27,733 bases of DNA. Origin: a virus. This document shows, piece after piece, positions 22,597 through 27,733 of the stretch; the first letter of the stretch is position 1, and every line of letters begins with the position of its first letter. The stretch spans positions 1 to 27,733 of the IMG/VR virus record IMGVR_UViG_3300028569_000140; one strand, 5' to 3'. The position numbers and the translations under genes are program-made. Under the pieces are notes generated by a model that saw only the letters and a program-made list of their open reading frames with translations, was not told the origin of the DNA and did no database searches.

Positions 22597-23144
22597 TATA
22601 CTGCCCTCGAAAGTTCTTCTAACTGCCTTTGATTGTCAAAACGTTGACCTCCAGTAGCTATACCTTGACTAATAACTTGGCTAGTACCTGTTAAACCAGT
22701 ACCAATTGCATTTGCTAAGCCACCGCCGATTGCTTTCTGAACCTCACCCTGGGCCCCAATCGCTGCAATAGCACGTTCACGTGCACCAGCCTCGTCCATT
22801 AGTTGACGATTTGTGTTGACGATATCTTGAATAATCTGCTGTGCATTTAAATAAGGCATCTGTGGTCTCCTGCTTAGTTTAGCCACTTCATTCAACGCCG
22901 CACGACGATAGTTTTCATCATCTACCTGGCGTTGAATAGCTATAACATCAGGCGCAGTCTGATTATATTTAGAGCCCTGCGCAGAAGGAATAGGAGGAGC
23001 TACTACCCCTCCGCCCGGTGCAACTACAGAGCCTACAACCTTACCTAACATGTCAGCAATAATAGCGTTTAGTAAACCCATACCTACACCTCCAGCGCCG
23101 CCGCCAGAAGCTGTTTGTCCGCCTGAACGAGGAATTCTAGCCAT
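22596..23144 (-). CDS. Unknown Gly-rich protein with two membrane-like segments
   Basis: 182 residues. A basic, Gly-rich start is followed by a hydrophobic stretch at about residues 21-43 (GMGLLNAIIADMLGKVVGSV). The centre is a charged helix, and a second Gly/Ala-rich stretch (GGGLANAIGTGLTGTSQVI) lies near residues 135-153. The ATG at 23144 shares a base with the upstream stop codon. Not recognised. It is the same general design as the two genes that follow it, which favours an internal or ejection protein, but with no direct evidence. Confidence 0.5.
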   Translation of the reverse strand: MARIPRSGGQTASGGGAGGVGMGLLNAIIADMLGKVVGSVVAPGGGVVAPPIPSAQGSKYNQTAPDVIAIQRQVDDENYRRAALNEVAKLSRRPQMPYLNAQQIIQDIVNTNRQLMDEAGARERAIAAIGAQGEVQKAIGGGLANAIGTGLTGTSQVISQGIATGGQRFDNQRQLEELSRAV

Positions 23145-23386
23145 TACGAACCTCCGGGATTGTCGTATTGAGTCCCGCTGAGCGGTTTCTTCATTGATTT
23201 TAGCGGATTTTCTGGTTTTATATTCTCTAATCCTAGAGCAAGTTGTTGAGCAGAAGGGTACGCCACAGTCTGTGGGAAATTACTTTCTATATACATGCTC
23301 ATGAACGCATTAGGATCTAATTCAGGAGCAAATTTACGAACATCGCGCTCCTTAAGTTGTCTTTGACGAAGCGTTAAATTATTCAT
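23144..23386 (-). CDS. Unknown 80-residue protein
   Basis: 80 residues, not recognised. The N-terminus is basic and helical (NNLTLRQRQLKERDVRKFAP), and the C-terminus is polar and Pro-rich. Its ATG overlaps the upstream stop codon by ATGA, and its own stop codon overlaps the next ATG, so it lies in a translationally coupled chain. A real gene is likely from this spacing; its function is unknown. Confidence 0.5.
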   Translation of the reverse strand: MNNLTLRQRQLKERDVRKFAPELDPNAFMSMYIESNFPQTVAYPSAQQLALGLENIKPENPLKSMKKPLSGTQYDNPGGS

Positions 23387-23880
23387 GAAAGTGTCTGATA
23401 TTCCTGTGAGGGCGGAATTCTGCTAGATGAAGGCGCATTAAGCATTGAATAATTAGCTCCCAAATTAGGAGTGTCGTATTCTGCAGGACGTTGACTAGAC
23501 AACATATCCATGTGCTCGTCACCTTGCTCAGCAAGCTTAGTCAGAAGATCCATAATCAAGTCATACTCCTCAGGGTCTAGCTGAGAAATAAGCTCCATTA
23601 AATAATCATCTTCATGTGGACGCTCTGGTTCAGTACGTAACCTAGAAGACAACTGAGCCTGAAGCATAGGCTGAGTATTGCTGGGGTACGCATTAAGTGA
23701 ACGAGTAGCTCCTGTGTAAATTCCTTCGCTCTCCATCCCAGGCATTGGAGGAATGCCACGTGCAAATTCACGAACTACTCGGGCAGTAATCGGAGTGGCC
23801 GCTGCCATTTCAGCAGGAGTCTGCGGTACGGGAAGACCCATAACGCGGGCAGCTAATTCGTAATCCGCTGGACTAAACAC
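23383..23880 (-). CDS. Unknown acidic protein
   Basis: 165 residues. Strongly acidic in the middle (EDDYLMELISQLDPEEYDLI, then MDLLTKLAEQGDEHMDML), with disordered Pro/Ser-rich flanks. It starts at a GTG (23880) inside the end of the XRE-type gene (eight-base overlap). No family is recognised. The acidic helix could be a protein-binding or DNA-mimic surface, but that is speculation. Confidence 0.5.
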   Translation of the reverse strand: MFSPADYELAARVMGLPVPQTPAEMAAATPITARVVREFARGIPPMPGMESEGIYTGATRSLNAYPSNTQPMLQAQLSSRLRTEPERPHEDDYLMELISQLDPEEYDLIMDLLTKLAEQGDEHMDMLSSQRPAEYDTPNLGANYSMLNAPSSSRIPPSQEYQTLS

Positions 23881-24142
23881 CTGAACACACCGTTACAGAT
23901 AAACCCAGTTTACTAGTAATACCCAACAAATCGCCAGGATTACAATAAAGTGATAGACATAATTTTTCAAGGACATCAGGTGAAGGTATGTAATTTGTGT
24001 CCAAATAAATACGACGGGTGGTAGTAGGTGATAAATCAGCTAACTTGCTGAGCGCAAAAGACGACAAATTCTTAGCATCTAGAAGAACTTTTAAGTTGTT
24101 AAAAAGACACCCGGCAGCTGGGTGTGAAGAATAAAAAGGCAT
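23873..24142 (-). CDS. XRE (Cro/C1)-type helix-turn-helix regulator
   Basis: 89 residues. Residues 17-73 match the XRE helix-turn-helix pattern: LKVLLDAKNLSSFALSKLAD, then LSPTTTRRIYLDTNYIPSPD and VLEKLCLSLYCNPGDLL. In this family the 'ALSKLADLSPTTTRRI' part holds helices 2 and 3, which contact DNA. There is no obvious dimerisation domain beyond the helix bundle. It heads the chain of overlapping small genes down to 20577 and lies 20 bases after a methyltransferase gene. It may control that chain or the phage's timing. No integrase is present to support a lysogeny switch. Confidence 0.8.
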   Translation of the reverse strand: MPFYSSHPAAGCLFNNLKVLLDAKNLSSFALSKLADLSPTTTRRIYLDTNYIPSPDVLEKLCLSLYCNPGDLLGITSKLGLSVTVCSGV

Positions 24143-24162
24143 GCTATAAAAATTGAGCTACG

Positions 24163-24840
24163 TCAATCATAAAACTTAAATCCTTCAGATATATCAACCA
24201 AACCCGTACCAGAAAAATGACCAAACGAAGTCAAATCAATCTTAGGACTCTGAATACGCCGCCAACTTAAAAGTTCAGAAGTAAAACGAATATCATCTAG
24301 GAATAACCAGCGGGGTTTCTTCGTAAGTTTCATACCGGCTAGTAATCGATAAAATTTTTCTTCAAAAACCCCATCCTTAGGTGCGTCACACATAATAAAA
24401 TCAGCTTGCTCCATTAGACCTTTATGTTTATCAAAAACAAGCGGGTCGCTCAGATCATCTAAATATTGAGTAACCTTACCGCCGCCGGTTACAAAATCAC
24501 TAGGCTTAAGGAACGTAGTTTCAAGTGACTCCCACGGGGCGAGATCAAAGGTGTGAATGTCAGCTTTTGGGGCGTAATCGCACATGACGCGGGTACCGGT
24601 CCCGTAGTGTGTACCGATGTCGACGATACATAAAGGTTTCGCGTGATGAAGAAGTCCAGCTAGTAAACGATAGTGATCGCCAGGGAAAGCATTTGCAAAC
24701 GGATTTGCGCAATCAAGTTCAATCTGTGATGCGAATAAGACTGCACCGCACACTAGAAGGTAGTCATTAAAGCACTGAGCAGCAGGATCGTCATCTACTG
24801 ACAGACAGTAAGTTTCAATGTGGTGGCGAACACTAGGCAT
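24163..24840 (-). CDS. SAM-dependent methyltransferase-like protein 1
   Basis: 225 residues from the ATG at 24840, two bases after the GT2 stop codon; an in-frame TTG at 24852 is less likely. Residues 71-82 (CIVDIGTHYGTG) are the glycine-rich SAM-binding motif I, and HTFDLAPW follows as the acidic second strand. DFIMCDAPKDGVFEEKF and RWLFLDDIRF fit later core motifs. It resembles the Methyltransf_24 style of class I enzymes often found in glycan gene clusters. Coupling to a GT2 gene suggests that it methylates a sugar or a glycan precursor. The substrate is not deducible. Confidence 0.65.
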   Translation of the reverse strand: MPSVRHHIETYCLSVDDDPAAQCFNDYLLVCGAVLFASQIELDCANPFANAFPGDHYRLLAGLLHHAKPLCIVDIGTHYGTGTRVMCDYAPKADIHTFDLAPWESLETTFLKPSDFVTGGGKVTQYLDDLSDPLVFDKHKGLMEQADFIMCDAPKDGVFEEKFYRLLAGMKLTKKPRWLFLDDIRFTSELLSWRRIQSPKIDLTSFGHFSGTGLVDISEGFKFYD

Positions 24841-24841
24841 C

Positions 24842-25612
24842 TTAGAATCCAAGGTATTTACTGCGGACGAAGTCTAGATCATACGTGACAAAATCTATAG
24901 GCAATTCGGGAATAGCAAACGGAGTTTTATGGGTCTCACCTTCAACGTGCGATTGCCACGCTTTGCCCCATTTCATGTGCAAATACAACTTGTTTAGTTC
25001 GTGCGCAGAATGAATTGCTGCTTCTAGTTGAGGTTCAGAGCGCCAAGTCTGAGATCCATCTGAGTAGTCCTTGCACTTACCGTGGTAATAACCAGCCTCT
25101 AAGGACAAGACTCTCTTAACATCGTCATGGATAAAACGCATACCGTAGTCCATATCCTCACAGTACCCAGGATATAAATTTTCATCGAACAAACCGTACT
25201 TTTGAACCATCCAATCTTTCAACAAAAAGATATCCCAACCGCCACTACTACCGTGGACTACACCGACTTCGTCCTCTTGTGCTTTCGTATTCATTTCTTC
25301 TAGAAACCCAGGCTCGTACATCACGTCGTGATTAGAAATAACCCAGTAGTTCGCTGTTATGAAGGACTTAATGATTAAATTCCATGCACCGGAACATCCG
25401 ATGTTCGAGGGCATATGTGTAACATGAACGTTTTTTACAAACGGATTGGAACAATTACGGATATTGTCGACTGCTTCTGTAATCTGACCTCGACCATTGT
25501 TATTAAATACAACAAAATTATCGACTGGGTAGTCGATACTCATGAACAATCTGTGCAGCCAGTAAGGATTGTTGACAATAGCTGTACCTAAAACAGGGAT
25601 CGATTGACGCAT
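24842..25612 (-). CDS. Glycosyltransferase family 2 (GT-A fold)
   Basis: 256 residues. It has VLGTAIVNNPYWLHRLFMSI at the start, NIGCSGAWNLIIKSF (residues 70-84), a metal-site NHDVMYEPGFLEEMN (94-108) and GLFDENLYPGYCEDMDYGMR (140-159), with the ED pair expected to be the catalytic base in inverting family 2 enzymes. YYHGK (175-179) is the usual C-terminal His. All parts of a complete enzyme are present and no membrane segment is seen. The ATG at 25612 has no clear ribosome binding site. It leads the chain GT2, methyltransferase, XRE. Confidence 0.8.
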   Translation of the reverse strand: MRQSIPVLGTAIVNNPYWLHRLFMSIDYPVDNFVVFNNNGRGQITEAVDNIRNCSNPFVKNVHVTHMPSNIGCSGAWNLIIKSFITANYWVISNHDVMYEPGFLEEMNTKAQEDEVGVVHGSSGGWDIFLLKDWMVQKYGLFDENLYPGYCEDMDYGMRFIHDDVKRVLSLEAGYYHGKCKDYSDGSQTWRSEPQLEAAIHSAHELNKLYLHMKWGKAWQSHVEGETHKTPFAIPELPIDFVTYDLDFVRSKYLGF

Positions 25613-25704
25613 AAAGAACTGTTTGTCTCAGTATGGTAACATAATAGACTCCTCGCGTCATCGAGTAGCCAAAAGTAAAAAAGTAAAAAGTAAACTAAAA
25701 TTAG

Positions 25705-25830
25705 ATGTACTTCGAACTAAGACTCATGGCTGGCATGACTAAGATGGGCGGCACTAAAGGCGGCGGGAAAGGCGCTAAAGGTGGTGGCAAAGGCGCAATG
25801 AAAGGCACCAAGGGTGGTATGAAAAAGTAA
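25705..25830 (+). CDS. Short Lys/Gly-rich peptide
   Basis: 41 residues from the ATG at 25705, or 34 from the in-frame ATG at 25726 (MAGMTKMGG). The body is a repeat of Gly-Gly-Lys/Ala-Lys units (GGTKGGGKGAKGGGKGAMKG, then TKGGMKK) with no acidic residue after position 4. Net charge is about +10 from ten lysines. Such composition suggests nucleic-acid or polyanion binding, for example DNA condensation in the virion. The frame is clean and ends in TAA, but no ribosome binding site is obvious. I do not recognise a family. Confidence 0.55.
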   Translation: MYFELRLMAGMTKMGGTKGGGKGAKGGGKGAMKGTKGGMKK

Positions 25831-25898
25831 GTTAGAACTAGTAGCTTCATTCGATTCCTAAAAATCTTGAATAAGGAGACTTCTTACTATAACTAGAA

Positions 25899-26222
25899 CT
25901 ATTGAGACGTCTGCTCTGTCGCCCACAACGTGCAAACTTTTTGGACATGAGATCTAAAACCCCACACATTGCTTCCAGCTGTAGCACTGGGGCTAGCTGT
26001 GGCTTCTTGATGCAACTCACATTTTGTATACAGCATCTGCCACTGATTGCTGCTGGCTGACTCAGATAAATAACTAGGTATTATCTTTGCTTGTATAAGC
26101 CACACGAGGCTAAAAAATCCGAACAACATCATAAAAGAAGAAATCAACTCGGGTGCTTTCCAGATCAAAGCCACTAAAGGGAGCTGGGGAGCACTGGCAA
26201 CGAAGCCAGATTTTCTGTCCAT
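25899..26222 (-). CDS. Small single-pass membrane protein (unknown)
   Basis: 107 residues from the ATG at 26222 (MDRKSGFVAS); an ATG 12 codons earlier is also in frame. A hydrophobic segment, LISSFMMLFGFFSLVWLIQA, occupies about residues 26-45 and is followed by a polar, Cys-containing tail (LYTKCELHQEATASPSATAG). Codon choice looks coding-like and there is no competing frame on the other strand. No ribosome binding site is clear. It could be a lysis accessory protein (one membrane pass with an outer domain, spanin-like) or a membrane protein of host-takeover type. Nothing proves either. Together with its flanks it is the only content of 25831-26312. Confidence 0.4.
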   Translation of the reverse strand: MDRKSGFVASAPQLPLVALIWKAPELISSFMMLFGFFSLVWLIQAKIIPSYLSESASSNQWQMLYTKCELHQEATASPSATAGSNVWGFRSHVQKVCTLWATEQTSQ

Positions 26223-26312
26223 ACAGTGCACGTGGTAACACTCAAAGCATAACAGCACGAAACTGACGTGTCAATAAATTAGTGCTAGCATGCTGGAAAT
26301 GCTAACCCTCTA

Positions 26313-27026
26313 ATGGTTACGAGTGCTAAACCTTCCTTTAAGGAACTGATGTCTCAGATGAAAGAGCAGACAACAGAGGCACCTCGGATCAAGATTGAAG
26401 GCAATAAAAAGAAGCTAGACGATCGATACACTCTGAATCAGGGTTGGTACGACGCTCTGTTAAACACAGACATGGTGCTTTCGACTAACAACGAAGCCGC
26501 AGGAATGCGAATTGATCCGACTGCACAAAGACAAGTTGTTGAAATCGGTGTATACGAAGGTGCCTCAACCGTTTTCTGGTCAGATTTTTATCTTGATCAC
26601 CCAGATTCAAGGCTAATTTCAATTGACCCTTTTACTGGTAGTGCTGAGCACCACGAAAATCCCGGCAACTACCCGGAACTTGCCAACATCGAGCTGACTG
26701 CACGTGGCAACGTTGCTCTTTCTAGTAATGCAGCAAAGGTCGAACTCGTTAAAGCTTACAGTTGGGAGTTTTTTCCTGAGCTAATCCGCCGTTTTGGGCA
26801 AGATCCTTGGATTGATCTCTTATATATAGATGGTGCCCACGATCCCATCTCTGTTGCTCGGGATACTGCACTGTATTTACCCATGGTAAAACCTGGTGGC
26901 ATCTGTATTTTTGACGACTTTGCTCATCCAGAAGTAAAACAAGGTGTCGAAGGCACCTTAGCGGCAACAAACTGCATCGAGTTTGCACTCTTTACAGGTT
27001 GGCAGCTTGCTTGCAAGATTAAGTAA
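26313..27026 (+). CDS. SAM-dependent methyltransferase-like protein 2 (Methyltransf_24 type)
   Basis: 237 residues. Motif I VVEIGVYEGASTVFW (residues 75-89), the acidic strand LISIDPFTG (101-109), IDLLYIDGAHDP (167-178) and VKPGGICIFDDF (192-203) give a complete class I methyltransferase core of the Methyltransf_24/CmcI-like type. These are common beside glycosyltransferases, where they often methylate sugars. The first 45 residues are a charged, probably helical extension. The start is the ATG at 26313. The nearest glycosyltransferase (GT2, 25612) lies on the opposite strand, so co-regulation is not direct. The substrate is unknown. Confidence 0.75.
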   Translation: MVTSAKPSFKELMSQMKEQTTEAPRIKIEGNKKKLDDRYTLNQGWYDALLNTDMVLSTNNEAAGMRIDPTAQRQVVEIGVYEGASTVFWSDFYLDHPDSRLISIDPFTGSAEHHENPGNYPELANIELTARGNVALSSNAAKVELVKAYSWEFFPELIRRFGQDPWIDLLYIDGAHDPISVARDTALYLPMVKPGGICIFDDFAHPEVKQGVEGTLAATNCIEFALFTGWQLACKIK

Positions 27027-27052
27027 TAGAAAGTCAACTAGTACAATCATCT

Positions 27053-27277
27053 ATGAGACACGAGTTTTCAGAATACCTAGAAATTGACTCCTCAGTTCCG
27101 AGTCGATTGCGGTGGACAAAACAAAACGGTCGAATCGCACCGGGCGATCCTGCAGGTACCATACATAAAAATAAAAAATACTACGTAATCCAGTACTTTG
27201 GTACTAAATATAATTGTGATGACGTTATAAAGACTATGCAAGCAGAGCAGCAAGAAAACGAAGAGTGCTTTGATTAA
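27053..27277 (+). CDS. Small protein resembling the N-terminal domain of phage HNH endonucleases
   Basis: 74 residues. SRLRWTKQNGRIAPGDPAGT followed by IHKNKKYYVIQYFGTKYNCD resembles the segment 'LxWk...rvkaGdeAGtl...GY..v.idGk.y.aHrl' that precedes the HNH nuclease core in many phage homing endonucleases and is AP2-like. Here the frame ends in an acidic tail (QAEQQENEECFD) with no HNH core after it. It could be a stand-alone DNA-binding domain or a remnant. It follows the methyltransferase gene by 26 bases and converges with the next gene, only seven bases away. Confidence 0.5.
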   Translation: MRHEFSEYLEIDSSVPSRLRWTKQNGRIAPGDPAGTIHKNKKYYVIQYFGTKYNCDDVIKTMQAEQQENEECFD

Positions 27278-27283
27278 GTCAAA

Positions 27284-27733
27284 TTAAACTAAGGCTTCAT
27301 TTTCTTGCATCATTGCTTCTCTACGAAGCATCTCACGATAAGCAATAGCCGGATTAGCTTCTACAAAACTCATAAAGTTCTCTGATGTCATACCTGCGCC
27401 ACCACCGGCTTCAAACAAACGTCGCTGTAACTCACCACCTTTAGCCATAGCTTTACCTAGTAGTCCTTGTTTTGTATACTCCATAGCAAGCTCATTAACT
27501 TCTTCAACTGGTGGAGTCGCAGTTGCAGTTGCGGGTACAGGTACAGAACGAGGTTCGCTTCTAGGGGGCACATACTGAGCAGTATCCTGCCTGCTTGTGG
27601 TAGGCGCTACAAAAGTAGTCGATGTCGGTGCGCTAGGTACTATACTTCGCTCTATAGGTGCAACAGGTCTTACAGGTACTCTCTCGAAATTAGGGCTAGA
27701 TGGCGAATACCTTTTAATTAAAGCTGCTTCGTC
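27284..27733 (-). CDS. Pro-rich then helical virion-like protein, cut by the window edge
   Basis: The minus-strand frame stays open to the last base, so only the C-terminal 149 residues are visible and the true start lies outside. A GTG at 27571 is probably internal. The visible first half is Pro/Thr/Val/Ser-rich and disordered (RVPVRPVAPIERSIVPSAP). The second half is helical (LAMEYTKQGLLGKAMAKGG, then ELQRRLFEAGG and AYREMLRREAMMQEN). The style matches the proteins at 20577-24142, suggesting a virion component. No family is recognised. Confidence 0.55.
   Translation of the reverse strand, partial: DEAALIKRYSPSSPNFERVPVRPVAPIERSIVPSAPTSTTFVAPTTSRQDTAQYVPPRSEPRSVPVPATATATPPVEEVNELAMEYTKQGLLGKAMAKGGELQRRLFEAGGGAGMTSENFMSFVEANPAIAYREMLRREAMMQENEALV

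Noticed and set aside
26749-26988. Minus-strand frame opposite the second methyltransferase
   Set aside because: The plus-strand frame has complete methyltransferase motifs, so the opposite frame is a shadow.
1-27733. tRNA genes, CRISPR arrays, integrase and insertion sequences
   Set aside because: I looked for T-arm-like GGTTCGA contexts, regularly spaced repeats and recombinase or transposase motifs and found none that hold up. A tRNA scan would be the decisive check.

Overview
The window is a densely packed stretch of a tailed double-stranded DNA bacteriophage (or a closely related prophage or metagenomic phage contig). A large terminase, a portal protein, a probable HK97-fold major capsid protein and a tail-fibre-like protein are all recognisable. 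The fibre N-terminus (pattern GELAINFGAADPGVYFEDSAG) and a DUF3310 protein are styles I associate with phages of marine and freshwater cyanobacteria. A cyanophage is therefore the best guess, but no photosynthesis gene, polymerase or integrase is present to confirm the host. Base composition is moderately AT-rich, apart from one GC-rich island at 10924-11423.

Layout. (1) 55-18268 is one long minus-strand morphogenesis block. In transcription order it runs: terminase large subunit, a GT-A-like glycosyltransferase, DUF3310, two small proteins, two tandem GT17-like glycosyltransferases, a 52-residue basic protein, portal, a scaffold-like protein that starts inside the portal gene, an unknown virion protein, major capsid protein, a second probable capsid protein with a perfect ribosome binding site and a terminator behind it, an HNH-like fragment, a helix-hairpin-helix protein, and a set of tail or neck proteins ending in the fibre. 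A small holin-like gene (9946-10308) is inserted on the plus strand. (2) 18315-20572 on the plus strand holds a GT4 glycosyltransferase coupled by ATGA to a GH130-like five-bladed-propeller protein. (3) 25612-20577 on the minus strand is a chain of genes overlapping by 1-8 bases or separated by short gaps: GT2 glycosyltransferase, methyltransferase-like protein, XRE-type regulator, then six proteins, three of them Gly/Ala/Pro-rich with membrane-like segments that could be internal virion proteins. (4) 25705-27277 on the plus strand holds a Lys/Gly-rich peptide, a second methyltransferase and a small domain resembling the front part of HNH endonucleases. A gene running off the right edge (27284-27733, minus) closes the window.

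How it fits together. Terminase, portal, scaffold-like protein and capsid protein would build and fill the head; the block from 55 to about 6000 would supply tail or neck parts. Five glycosyltransferases, a GH130-like protein and two methyltransferases are interleaved with these genes. That suggests the phage builds or edits a glycan, either on its own virion or on the host surface. This is inference: the acceptor cannot be read from the sequence.

The most unusual signal is the 500-base out-of-frame overlap between the portal and scaffold-like genes, which coincides with the GC-rich island.
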